From Streptomyces sp. LBL (GTDB taxonomy: Bacteria > Actinomycetota > Actinomycetes > Streptomycetales > Streptomycetaceae): a DNA stretch of 64,000 bases. A model generated the notes under the pieces. That model was not told the DNA's origin. It was given only the letters and a program-made list of their open reading frames with translations, and searched no databases. Shown in pieces: positions 52,195 to 60,364 of the stretch. Each line of letters begins with the position of its first letter. The stretch's first letter is position 1. The DNA lies in NCBI RefSeq assembly GCF_029893585.1, contig NZ_JARXYX010000018.1:1-64000 (forward strand). Reading direction: 5' to 3'. A program made the position numbers and the translations under genes.

Positions 52195-53133
52195 ATGGAC
52201 GTTACGACCCTCTACTCGATCGGGGAGCTTTCCCGGCGGACCGGCTTGTCTGTGAGGACCATCCGGTTCTACTCCGATTCGGGGGTGGTAGCGCCGACCA
52301 CCCGTAGTCCCGCCGGTTACCGGCTCTACGACCTCGACGCACTGCTTCGTCTGGAACTTCTCCGCACCCTGCGCGAGCTGGGCATGGACCTGGCCACGAT
52401 TCAACGGGTACTGGACCGCGAGCTCTCGGTGGCGGAAGTCGCCGCGGCGCACGCCGACGCCGTGGACGTCCAGATCCGGATGCTGCAACTGCGTCGGAGC
52501 GTTCTGCGAGTCGTGGCCAGACGCGGGTCCAGTCCCAAGGAGACCACACTCATGCACAGGCTCACGCAGTTGTCCGGCGAGGAACGCCGACGTTTGATCG
52601 ACGATTTCGTGGAGGGCACCTTCGGCACAGTGGATGCCGACCCGACCGCGGTGGCCATGGTTCGCGCTGCCACTCCCGACCTCCCCGATGATCCGACCAG
52701 CGAGCAGGTCGCCGCGTGGGTGGAGCTCGCCGAGCTGGTCGGCGACGAGGATTTCCGTGCCCGGATGCGCCGGACAGCCGTACGTCAGGCCGCCGGGCGC
52801 CCGCTCGACATCGAATGCGATGCCGGCGAGGAACTGATGGAATTCACCCGTCAGAAGGTGGCCGAGGCCATGGAGTCGGGCATCGACCCGCTCAGCGACA
52901 GGGGCGCACCCGTCATCGACGACCTCGTGCACCGCTTCGCCGAGGTGCTCGCGCGCACCCCTGACACAGAATTCCGGGACTGGATGGCCCAGCAGTTCGA
53001 AGAGGCGCACGATCCCCAGGTGGACCGATACTGGCGGCTGGTGTGGATCGTCAACGGCTGGCAGGTGGTACCGAACCTGATCCCGGTGTACCCCTGGCTC
53101 ATCCAGGCCCTGCGAAATCACCGTGACGCATAG
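52195..53133 (+). CDS. MerR-family transcriptional regulator with effector domain
   Basis: A 312-residue regulator. The N-terminal winged helix (LYSIGELSRRTGLSVRTIRF, YSDSGVVAPTTRSPAGYRLY) is typical MerR, followed by a dimerisation helix (VQIRMLQLRRSVLRVVARRG). The roughly 200-residue C-terminal part (RLTQLSGEERRRLIDDFVEG, EELMEFTRQKVAEAMESGID) resembles the all-helical effector domains of TipA-like or similar regulators; the ligand is unknown. ATG 52195 follows ggggga and a perfect palindrome. It starts an accessory stretch after the helicase gene. Confidence 0.88.
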   Translation: MDVTTLYSIGELSRRTGLSVRTIRFYSDSGVVAPTTRSPAGYRLYDLDALLRLELLRTLRELGMDLATIQRVLDRELSVAEVAAAHADAVDVQIRMLQLRRSVLRVVARRGSSPKETTLMHRLTQLSGEERRRLIDDFVEGTFGTVDADPTAVAMVRAATPDLPDDPTSEQVAAWVELAELVGDEDFRARMRRTAVRQAAGRPLDIECDAGEELMEFTRQKVAEAMESGIDPLSDRGAPVIDDLVHRFAEVLARTPDTEFRDWMAQQFEEAHDPQVDRYWRLVWIVNGWQVVPNLIPVYPWLIQALRNHRDA

Positions 53134-53218
53134 TCACCGCAGCGGACACGCCCCGGATCCCTGAATGAGTCCAGGGGATCGCCTGCGGACATGAGACGAG
53201 GGCGTCCAACGTCGATGT

Positions 53219-53310
53219 GTGACCAACGACCTGGACACCCTCGCAACGGCACTCCATGCCCGGACTGACGACGAGTTGAAGGCCTCACCGTGGCTGGCGC
53301 GGTGGCCTGA
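53219..53310 (+). mobile_element. IS982-type transposase, N-terminal fragment
   Basis: GTG at 53219 begins DLDTLATALHARTDDELKAS followed by PWLARWP, which resembles the first 30 residues of Streptomyces IS982-family transposases (TLATALYxxTDDLLK..P..APWRP). The frame then loses similarity and no catalytic domain follows. I saw no terminal inverted repeats. Confidence 0.5.
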
Positions 53311-53367
53311 GTCCCGGTGCTCGGCTTCCACTCCTGCAACAAGATCCCCTGAGCTTCCGCGGGGGTA

Positions 53368-53727
53368 CTACGGGCCGAGCCGCTCGATCTCGATCGCGAG
53401 GGCGCCGAGTGCTTCCTTCTCGGGTGGGTAGATGCCGCGGATGTTCGCGAGTTGCTGCTCGCGAGTGCTGGTCGGGTTAACGTTCGCCGGTCCCTCGCCG
53501 TCGAGCAGCGCCTCGAAGCCCGGGTGCTCCGTCACTCGCAGCACCCGGACGTCGCACGTCTCGTCGGTGCCCTTGACGCGGAACCGGATCACGTCGCCGG
53601 CGGCAATGCCTTCAAGGTGCGGATACCGCACCCGGACCTCGATCGTCTTGCGGCCGGCCGCGACCAGGTCGAAGTACTGGCGGTACAGGTTCAGCTCGTG
53701 CCGGCGGGCGGTGGTCGTGTCTGTCAT
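53368..53727 (-). CDS. ASCH-domain protein
   Basis: A 119-residue protein with an ASCH (PUA-like) fold. HELNLYRQYFDLVAAGRKTI EVRVRYP is the diagnostic start, with the Lys/Glu/Arg cluster of the family, then AGDVIRFRV and CDVRVLRVTEHPGFEALL. ASCH domains are proposed RNA- or modified-base-binding modules, and one E. coli relative (YqfB) is an N4-acetylcytidine amidohydrolase; the ASCH motif alone does not fix activity. ATG 53727 begins MTDTTTARRH. It lies between IS debris and a decayed segment. Confidence 0.85.
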   Translation of the reverse strand: MTDTTTARRHELNLYRQYFDLVAAGRKTIEVRVRYPHLEGIAAGDVIRFRVKGTDETCDVRVLRVTEHPGFEALLDGEGPANVNPTSTREQQLANIRGIYPPEKEALGALAIEIERLGP

Positions 53728-53739
53728 GGGGCAGTGACG

Positions 53740-54190
53740 CTCCTCGCGGGTCGGGACATCAGGCGGCCGAGCTCCCCGGCCGAGTACGAGCGGAAGAAGT
53801 GCCGCGGGTCTCTGAGGAGCACCGCGCCCATGTCGAGCAGCCGGTCGGCGTATGGGGACAACGAGCCCGGCCACCTCCTGGTGTCGAGCATCCACGGTGC
53901 CGTGCCATCGGGCACCGCGCGGGGTCAGGAACCCGTCCGCATGTGCTCGCGTACCCCTTCGTGGAAGTCCGGGAGGTCAGGGCTGACGCCCCCGACCGCA
54001 TACGGCTGATGAGCCGATCGACCGTCCAGGAGCAGGCCTGCACGGGGAACATCGCGCACCTTGGGGACCTTGATACCGCTGGAGTGTCCGGAGCCACCGT
54101 CGGTGTCACTCGGCGCTCTTGCGTGGGCGCGGGACAATGGATGGTGGCACGTTTCCAGACAGGTCATCCGTGACGTACGAGGAGGACAAG
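53740..54190 (-). other. decayed segment with coding-like pieces
   Basis: On the minus strand a frame ending at 53724 reads LDTRRWPGSLSPYADRLLDM, GAVLLRDPRHFFRSYSAGEL and GRLMSRPAR, which looks like a real C-terminus. Another frame further right ends SPDLPDFHEGVREHM. Neither has a credible start. They probably come from one or two genes lost by deletion next to the IS fragment. The plus strand shows only the leader of the next gene. Confidence 0.35.
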
Positions 54191-54192
54191 AC

Positions 54193-54561
54193 ATGGCGGA
54201 GCCCACGCCGCGTCGGAACGAACCGCGGCTACGCCCCGCGCCTTTGCTCTTCGAGCCCGCGCAGGCCGGCGCGGATCCCGAGCACTTCTTCGACCTGGAG
54301 TCGATCGACGACCCCCGGGAGCTGCTGGCCCGTGCGACGGAACTGACGCAGGCGTTCCGCGCGGCCACCGACCGTGCCGTGGAGTTCCAGGCGATCGCGG
54401 CGGCCCAGCTGGCCGACCCACGCCGCTTCGACCGGCTGACCCCGGCGGACATCGCGGCGCGGGCCGAGTGGACCGAGGACTACGCGAAGAAGATGGTCGA
54501 GTACGGCCGGGACCTGCTGCGCGGCGACGTGGAGGGCCGGGGGACCACCGACCCGGTGTGA
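54193..54561 (+). CDS. small conserved helical protein, unknown function
   Basis: A 122-residue acidic protein, almost entirely helical (DLESIDDPRELLARATELTQ, AFRAATDRAVEFQAIAAAQL, then FDRLTPADIAARAEWTEDYA KKMVEYG). There is no membrane segment or known motif. A strong gaggagg site lies 8 bp before the ATG, which fixes the start. It is followed by a low-complexity spacer rich in GCCTCC-type repeats (54562-54811). Confidence 0.78.
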   Translation: MAEPTPRRNEPRLRPAPLLFEPAQAGADPEHFFDLESIDDPRELLARATELTQAFRAATDRAVEFQAIAAAQLADPRRFDRLTPADIAARAEWTEDYAKKMVEYGRDLLRGDVEGRGTTDPV

Positions 54562-54811
54562 GACGCCTCCCTGGGGGGCCTCCCAGGGGCTACTCCCCGG
54601 GGGCCCAAAGCCTCCAAAGCCTCCACCGGGGCGCCCGAGGCCTCCTGGGGCGTCCCCCGAGGCACCCGGGTCCACAGCGGCACCCTGAGGCGTCCCGAAT
54701 CCCCCGTCGCGGCATATGCCAGGCGGGCAAGATACTCCCCCTGACTCCCCCATGTCCGACTTTTCGGCAACTCCAGGAAACCGCGCACTCACAGCCCGTA
54801 CACATATCCCC

Positions 54812-55366
54812 ATGAGCAGTCCACGGGATGAGCAGGCACACATCACCCCGGACGGAGCGGCCTGGCTCGCCTCCGCCGGAACACATCCGCGCAGCACTCT
54901 GGCGCTCTGGGAGGAGCGGCCGGACGCGCCGGTCGTCCTGCCCTGCGGTTCCGCCTTCGACGTGGTCAGCGCGCCGGCGGTCTTCGGGCGCCGCATGGTC
55001 GACCGGCTGTGGGCACAGGGCCCGGGATCAGGGCCGGTCGCGGCGTTCCGGGGCCGGATGCTCCTGTTCGCCCCGCCCGGCACGGCACAGCGGCTGCCCT
55101 CGCTGCTGCACTGGGAGGAGTTCGGCCGTACGGCCACGATCCCGCCGCTGCTGTGCCACGGCATCGGGGACGCGGTGACCGTCCCCGCACCCCTGGCCGC
55201 CGACGGCTCTCCCGGCCGCCCCGACGCGCGCTGGCTGGTCGCCCCGGAGACCCGCCGACCTTGGCTGCCGGGCCCGGAATTCCTGCTCTGGGCGGCCGTC
55301 CGGGCGGCCCGCGCAGCGGTGCGGATATCGATTTTTCCCCCGGCGGATCAGGGTGCTAAGGTCTAG
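54812..55366 (+). CDS. prim-pol-like N-terminal domain protein, unknown function
   Basis: A 184-residue protein resembling the N-terminal region of bifunctional DNA primase/polymerase proteins in Streptomyces: GAAWLASAGTHPRSTLALWE, LPCGSAFDVVSAPAVFGRRM, AFRGRMLLFAPPGTAQRLPS and VPPL-like IPPLLCHGIGDAVTVPAP, then RWLVAP. The protein at 43321 shares block order. No catalytic acids are obvious, so primase activity is doubtful. Start is uncertain (54752 also in frame). tRNA-Lys follows 10 bp later. Confidence 0.7.
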   Translation: MSSPRDEQAHITPDGAAWLASAGTHPRSTLALWEERPDAPVVLPCGSAFDVVSAPAVFGRRMVDRLWAQGPGSGPVAAFRGRMLLFAPPGTAQRLPSLLHWEEFGRTATIPPLLCHGIGDAVTVPAPLAADGSPGRPDARWLVAPETRRPWLPGPEFLLWAAVRAARAAVRISIFPPADQGAKV

Positions 55367-55376
55367 ACGTCGGCAG

Positions 55377-55450
55377 GCGCCGCTAGCTCAGTTGGTTAGA
55401 GCAGCTGACTCTTAATCAGCGGGTCCGGGGTTCGAGTCCCTGGCGGCGCA
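55377..55450 (+). tRNA. tRNA-Lys (anticodon CTT)
   Basis: Acceptor GCGCCGC/GCGGCGC with discriminator A, D-arm TAGCTCAGTTGGTTAGAGC, anticodon stem-loop CTGA-CTCTTAA-TCAG and T-arm CCGGGGTTCGAGTCCCTGG. CCA is not encoded. Confidence 0.97.
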
Positions 55451-55454
55451 CGAT

Positions 55455-55505
55455 GACGAAGGCGAGGCAGGTTCGCGGAAAACGCGAACTGGTCTCGCCT
55501 TCGTC
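55455..55505 (+). terminator. nested hairpin after tRNA-Lys
   Basis: Outer arms GACGAAGGCGAG (55455-55466) and CTCGCCTTCGTC (55494-55505) enclose an inner GTTCGCG/CGCGAAC hairpin. It lies between convergent tRNA-Lys and the M6 protease gene. Confidence 0.88.
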
Positions 55506-55546
55506 GTGTCCGCGTGCTCATGTGTCCGCTCGCTCAGGCCGAGCGG

Positions 55547-56809
55547 TCACCCGACCGTGATCTTCACCGTCCACGCCCCCGAAGCCGTCCGCCCCTCCAC
55601 CTCCACCCGGACGTTCTCGCCGGGCACCGTGAAGCTCTCGCCGAGGGCGACCGGGGCGTCCGCGAGGGGTGGATAGACGGAGTTCTCCCAGCAGGCGTCG
55701 GTGTGCGGGTGGGCGTCGATCACCTCGACGGGCCCGCGGCCGGACTCGGCGGCGCCGCTGATCCGGTAGACGAGGATGCCCGGCCGGCAGGCCGCCGTGT
55801 CGTTGCCGACCGGACCACGCGCCTCGAAGGCGAGCGCGCTGTCGGCGCCGGTGCGGACGACCGCGAGCTCGGTCCCGTGGCCGAGCCCGAAGGCCGGCGC
55901 CCCGGCGGCGCCCGTCGCCGGGACACCCGGCCCCGCACCGAGCGGCTCCAACGTCAGCCAGGTCGGCCCGCTCCGCCGTACGCAGGTCACCTGCCTCGGT
56001 TCCAGCCAGCCGAGCTTCCACTTGTGCCAGCCGAAGAGATCCGGCGCCAGCCCGAACTGGCTGCCCATCAGATCCCAGTCGCCGACGTACGTGTCCCAGT
56101 CGCCCTTGCCGTCCACCGGCCGGTGGTAGAGGTCCGGCAGATCGAAGACGTGCCCGGTCTCATGGGCCAGAACCAGCCGGTCCGGCGGGTGCTGCTCGAA
56201 CACCGTGACGACCCGCCGGATGTCCGTGCCGTCGGCCCGCAGCGGGGTGTCCAGGTTCACCACCTTCGTCGCGTCCGAGTCCACGCCGGGCGCGTCCGGG
56301 TCGGCGACGAAGTAGACGACGTCGTAGCGGGAGAAGTCGACCTGCATGTCGGCCGCGGCGAGCGCGTCGTGCAGATAGGCGGCGCGGTGCGGGGCGCTCC
56401 AGTCGCGCTGTATGACGTACGAGGTGGACGACTTCGGCATCCGGGTCCAGTGCCGCAGCGGGTGCGGGCGCAGGGTGAACCGGCCGTAGGAGGCGCGCTC
56501 GAAGAAGCGGCTGGTGGCCGGGAAGTGGTCGGCGGCCAGCCTGGCGGGGGTGGTCAGCGGGACGGAGTCGGGGAAGGAGAGGAAGATCATCACCGCGTCC
56601 AGCGCGCGGGTCGGGCGCGGATAGGCGGCGTTCCAGGTGTCCAGGCCCTCCGAGTGGTGGGCGACGGTGCGCTGGAGGGCGCAGGGTGTCGCCGAGAACG
56701 GCTCGGCGACCGAGGGGCCGGTGACGAGGGAGGTCGCCACGAGGGCCGACAGGGTGGTGAAGAGGGCCGCGGTGCTGCGCAGGCGGGGGCGCGAGAACAG
56801 ACGCGGCAC
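55547..56809 (-). CDS. secreted M6-family metalloprotease
   Basis: A 420-residue exported protease of the immune-inhibitor-A type. The signal is LRSTAALFTTLSALVATSLV. The zinc motif HETGHVFDLPDLYH follows the HExxH logic with Gly-His as in M6 enzymes, and WDLMGSQFGLAPDLFGWHKW is the following conserved block containing the Met-turn (LMG). A C-terminal beta domain (ENVRVEVEGRTASGAWTVKI) ends it. GTG 56809 has ggagg 5 bp upstream, so the open frame beyond is not used. Confidence 0.9.
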   Translation of the reverse strand: MPRLFSRPRLRSTAALFTTLSALVATSLVTGPSVAEPFSATPCALQRTVAHHSEGLDTWNAAYPRPTRALDAVMIFLSFPDSVPLTTPARLAADHFPATSRFFERASYGRFTLRPHPLRHWTRMPKSSTSYVIQRDWSAPHRAAYLHDALAAADMQVDFSRYDVVYFVADPDAPGVDSDATKVVNLDTPLRADGTDIRRVVTVFEQHPPDRLVLAHETGHVFDLPDLYHRPVDGKGDWDTYVGDWDLMGSQFGLAPDLFGWHKWKLGWLEPRQVTCVRRSGPTWLTLEPLGAGPGVPATGAAGAPAFGLGHGTELAVVRTGADSALAFEARGPVGNDTAACRPGILVYRISGAAESGRGPVEVIDAHPHTDACWENSVYPPLADAPVALGESFTVPGENVRVEVEGRTASGAWTVKITVG

Positions 56810-57123
56810 AGGGACCTCCGGGAGCGGTTCAACGGGACACCGCACTCAGATTGTGTGAGTTTGTCGTACAAAGCCCTGTTTATCTGCACCAGACGAGTGA
56901 GAGGGCCGAGGGGCCGTCAGCAGCGACACCCCCGAACCGCTCACGGAACGTCACAACTGGTCAGACGCCTGAAGAACCCGCCCAAGGTCCGAGCAGAAAC
57001 GATCTGTCGGAACGGCGGGTTGTTCCGGGACAATGGCGAGTGGCTGGTAGGCCTTTGGGGCAGCCTCTATGATCGGCACACTTTCCTGCCGGACAGCGAT
57101 CGAGTGCACTGCGGGAGCGAGCG
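56810..57123. promoter_or_regulatory. divergent promoter region between the M6 protease and cdgA
   Basis: No gene is seen in these 314 bp. Both flanking genes are transcribed away from it. GC content drops near 56845-56890, consistent with promoters. I could not assign a factor site here; a BldD-like box lies instead inside cdgA. Confidence 0.5.
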
Positions 57124-58932
57124 GTGAGCGGAACGTCCGAAGGGCCGACGCCCGCGGCAGACCTCGACCGGTCAGCCGTCACAGAGAGTGATACCCATGC
57201 GGCTCGCGGTGCCGAGCCCCGGACCTACCGCTCGGTCTTCACGGCCGCTCCCCTCGCGATGGCCGTCGTCGACCGCGAGGGTCTGGTCGTCGGCGCCAAC
57301 GCCGCCTTCGGTGACCTGCTCGGCAGGGAGCCCGACGCGCTGACCGGACGGATCGTCGCCGACCTGGTGGACCTGGCCTCCGACGCCCGTATCCGGCACG
57401 CCTACCGAGAGGTCCTGCGCGGCCGGCAGGCCCGGCTGCGCTGCACCCGCCGGCTCAAGCGCCCCGACGGCCAGTCCTTCTGGGCGCAGGTCACGGTCGC
57501 TCCCCTCAAGGGCGAAGAGGCCGGCACGGTGCTGCTGTCGGTCGCCGACATCAGTGTCCGCCGTGAACTTCAGGCGCGGCTGCGGCACTTGCAGATGCAC
57601 GACCCGGTGACCCGGCTGCCCAACCGCGCCCTGTTCTTCGAACGTCTTTCGGCCACGCTGGAGGCGGAGTCGGACAAGCAGGGCGGCACCGGCCGGGTCG
57701 GCCTGTGCTACCTGGACCTCGACGGCTTCAAGGCGGTCAACGACACCCTCGGCCACCGTGTCGGCGACCGGCTGCTGGCCGCCGTCGCCGACCGCCTCAC
57801 CCGCTGCGCCGACCAGGCCGGGCGGGGCAGGGCCGGCGCGCCGCTGGTGGCCCGGCTCGGGGGCGACGAGTTCGCGCTGCTCGTCGAGGGCTCCACCGGC
57901 ACCGAGCAACTCGCCGATCTCGCCGAAACCGTACTGAACGCGGTCCAGGCCCCCTTCGACATCTCCGGACAGCGGCTGTCGGTGTCCGCCTCGATCGGTG
58001 TGGTGGAACGCCAGTCGGCGGGGACCAGCGCCACCGGCCTCATGCAGGCCGCCGACACCACGCTGTACTGGGCGAAGGCCGACGGCAAGGCCCGCTGGAC
58101 CCTGTTCGACCCGGAGCGCAACGCGCACCGCATGACCCGGCAGGCCCTCGTCTCCACACTCCGCCCGGCGATCGATCGCGGTGAGTTCACCCTCGAATAC
58201 CAGCCACTGGTGGGGATGGAGGACGGCCGACTGCGGGGCGTCGAAGCGCTGGTCCGCTGGAACCATCCGCGGTTCGGCATGCTGACGCCGAATCGGTTCA
58301 TCGGACTGGCCGAGGAGGACGGCTCGATCGTGCAGCTCGGCCGCTGGGTTCTGGCCACCGCCTGCCGTCAGGCACGGCAGTGGCAGCTGGACCACCCCGA
58401 CGAGCCGCCGATCTTCGTGAGCGTGAACGTGGCGGTCCGCCAGGTGTGGGACTCCGACCTGGTCGCCGACGTGGCGGACATCCTCGCCGAGACCGGTCTG
58501 GCGCCGCAGCTGTTGCAACTCGAGCTCACGGAGTCGGCGGTGATGGGCTCGGCGGGCCGCCCGCTCCAGGCGCTCCAGGCGCTCAGCGACATGGGCGTGC
58601 ACATCGCCATCGACGACTTCGGCACGGGCTACTCGAACCTGGCGTATCTGAGCCGGCTGCCGGTGTCGGTACTGAAACTGGACGGGTCGTTCGTCCGGGG
58701 CTTCCAGTACGAGGGGGAGGGCGTCCCGCCGAACCCGGCCGACGAGGTCGTCGTCGAGGCGATGATCCAGCTCGCCCACCGGCTCGGCCTGACGGTCACC
58801 GCGGAGTGCGTGGAGACCTCCGCGCAGGCTGCCCGGCTGCGGCGGATCGGCTGCGACACCGGCCAGGGGTGGCTGTACTCGCGGCCGGTGCCGCCGGATC
58901 GTATCTCCGGACTGCTGGGGGTACGGGTGTGA
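57124..58932 (+). CDS. cdgA: CdgA, PAS-GGDEF-EAL c-di-GMP enzyme
   Basis: A 602-residue cytoplasmic c-di-GMP-metabolising protein. PAS domain about 35-145 (APLAMAVVDREGLVVGANAA), GGDEF domain about 165-330 with intact GGDEF at 246-250 (active diguanylate cyclase) and no RxxD inhibitory site at the usual position, and EAL domain about 345-600 with EAL at 374-376, DDFGTGYSNLAYL and LTVTAECVET. Architecture and position match SCO2817, a BldD-controlled diguanylate cyclase affecting development. GTG 57124 follows gggagcg. The Orn product upstream would clear pGpG. Confidence 0.95.
   Translation: MSGTSEGPTPAADLDRSAVTESDTHAARGAEPRTYRSVFTAAPLAMAVVDREGLVVGANAAFGDLLGREPDALTGRIVADLVDLASDARIRHAYREVLRGRQARLRCTRRLKRPDGQSFWAQVTVAPLKGEEAGTVLLSVADISVRRELQARLRHLQMHDPVTRLPNRALFFERLSATLEAESDKQGGTGRVGLCYLDLDGFKAVNDTLGHRVGDRLLAAVADRLTRCADQAGRGRAGAPLVARLGGDEFALLVEGSTGTEQLADLAETVLNAVQAPFDISGQRLSVSASIGVVERQSAGTSATGLMQAADTTLYWAKADGKARWTLFDPERNAHRMTRQALVSTLRPAIDRGEFTLEYQPLVGMEDGRLRGVEALVRWNHPRFGMLTPNRFIGLAEEDGSIVQLGRWVLATACRQARQWQLDHPDEPPIFVSVNVAVRQVWDSDLVADVADILAETGLAPQLLQLELTESAVMGSAGRPLQALQALSDMGVHIAIDDFGTGYSNLAYLSRLPVSVLKLDGSFVRGFQYEGEGVPPNPADEVVVEAMIQLAHRLGLTVTAECVETSAQAARLRRIGCDTGQGWLYSRPVPPDRISGLLGVRV
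57179..57192 (+). promoter_or_regulatory. BldD-like box inside the 5' end of cdgA
   Basis: TCACAGAGAGTGAT matches the BldD consensus TNACNCWGNGTNAN at every fixed position but one (G for C at position 6). It lies 56 bp inside the annotated reading frame. cdgA is a known BldD target in S. coelicolor. Confidence 0.5.
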
Positions 58933-59008
58933 GGCGGGAGTACGGGGCTGAGTCGGGAGTAGCGGGAGTAGTACGGGTGCGACGCGGGAGTACGGGCGTG
59001 AGGTGCGG
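58933..59008. repeat. degenerate GGGAGTACGGG repeats directly after cdgA
   Basis: Copies of CGGGAGTACGGG and shortened forms begin right after the cdgA stop and run to the convergent oxidoreductase stop. Confidence 0.8.
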
Positions 59009-59010
59009 GC

Positions 59011-60105
59011 TCAGGCGGTCGGCAGTCCGTAGGCGTCCGCGATGAGTTCGTACGAGCGCAGGCGTACGTCGCCGCTGTGCGCGTTGCCCGTGATCATCAG
59101 CTCGTCGGCGCCGGTGCGCTTGTGGAGGTCGTCGAGGCCGGAGCGGACCTCGTCGGGGGTGCCGTGGATGACGTTGGTGTTCCAGGAGTCGACGAACTCG
59201 CGTTCCATGGGGCTGAAGTCGTAGGCCTCGGCCTCTTCCGGGGTGGGCACGAGGCCGGGGCGGCCGGTGCGCAGGCGCACCATGTTCAGCGCGGCGGCGA
59301 GCACCTGACGGCGGGCCTCCTTCTCGTCCTCCGTGGCGAGGGCGGAGACGCCGATGAGGGCGTACGGCTCGTCGAGGACGGCGGAGGGCCGGAAGGACTC
59401 GCGGTACAGGTCCAGGGCCGGGACGGTGTTCTGGGCCGAGAAGTGGTGCGCGAAGGCGAAGGGCAGACCGAGGGCGCCGGCCAGACGGGCGCTGAAGCCG
59501 GAGGAGCCGAGCAGCCAGACGGGCGGCCGGTGCGGAGACTGGACGCCGCCGGGGGAGGTCGCCTGGACCGGGCCGGGGACCGCGTGGATACGGCGGTAGC
59601 GGTGGCCGTCCGGGAAGTCGTCGTCGAGGAAGCGGATCAGCTCCGCGAGCTGCTGGGGGAAGTCGTCAGCGCCCTCGTTGAGCCGCTCGCTGCGCCGGAG
59701 GGCGGCGGCGGTGGCGCCGTCCGTGCCCGGGGCGCGGCCGAGACCCAGGTCCACACGGCCGGGGGCCATGGCCTCCAGCGTGCCGAACTGTTCCGCGATG
59801 ACCAGCGGGGCGTGGTTGGGGAGCATCACGCCGCCCGAACCGAGGCGGATGCGGGTGGTGTGGGCGGCGAGGTGGGCGAGGATCACGGCGGGGGAGCTCG
59901 ACGCCACGCCCGGCATGGAGTGGTGTTCGGCGACCCAGTAGCGGTGGAAGCCGCGGGACTCCGCGAGCTTGGCTATCTCGACGCTGGTGCGCAGCGCGTC
60001 GCCGGCGGTGCGGCCGGAGCCTACGGTGACCAGGTCCAGGACCGAGAGGGGGGTGGGTGCGGTGCCGTGCGTCGTTCCCCGGATCTCGTCTGCCGTTGCG
60101 GTCAC
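59011..60105 (-). CDS. LLM-class flavin-dependent oxidoreductase
   Basis: A 364-residue luciferase-like oxidoreductase of the single-component MsnO8-type subgroup. SVLDLVTVGSGRTAGDALRT opens it, FHRYWVAEHHSMPGVASSSP is the diagnostic AEHH block, and IRLGSGGVMLPNHAPLVIAE plus GRVDLGLGRAPGTDGATAAA follow. The substrate is unknown. GTG 60105 has aggagg upstream, so the basic stretch beyond is untranslated. It is unrelated in subgroup to the monooxygenase at 16744. Confidence 0.9.
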   Translation of the reverse strand: MTATADEIRGTTHGTAPTPLSVLDLVTVGSGRTAGDALRTSVEIAKLAESRGFHRYWVAEHHSMPGVASSSPAVILAHLAAHTTRIRLGSGGVMLPNHAPLVIAEQFGTLEAMAPGRVDLGLGRAPGTDGATAAALRRSERLNEGADDFPQQLAELIRFLDDDFPDGHRYRRIHAVPGPVQATSPGGVQSPHRPPVWLLGSSGFSARLAGALGLPFAFAHHFSAQNTVPALDLYRESFRPSAVLDEPYALIGVSALATEDEKEARRQVLAAALNMVRLRTGRPGLVPTPEEAEAYDFSPMEREFVDSWNTNVIHGTPDEVRSGLDDLHKRTGADELMITGNAHSGDVRLRSYELIADAYGLPTA

Positions 60106-60272
60106 GGTGGGTGCCTCCTGGTGCTGGGCCGGTGCGATGTCCTCCGGAGGCAACAGGAGGGGGGCTCCGTTTATTTCCCGGCGCCGGCGTCGCTGACGGC
60201 GCTGCGAGGGATCCGCCCCGGGTGCGGGCGCTGCCGGGGCTCCGCCCCCGGGCACCGGAAGACCCCGGGGGC

Positions 60273-60342
60273 TGTGCCCCCGACCCCCGACCCTCGACCC
60301 CCCGGCCTGGGCGAAGGTCGGGGGTCGGGGGTCGGGGGCACA
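60273..60342. terminator. 20-bp hairpin upstream of the LLM oxidoreductase gene
   Basis: TGTGCCCCCGACCCCCGACC (60273-60292) pairs perfectly with GGTCGGGGGTCGGGGGCACA (60323-60342) around a 30-base loop. It follows the isomerase-like gene stop at 60365 on the minus strand. Confidence 0.8.
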
Positions 60343-60364
60343 GGTCCCTGCGGTAGGACCGGGG

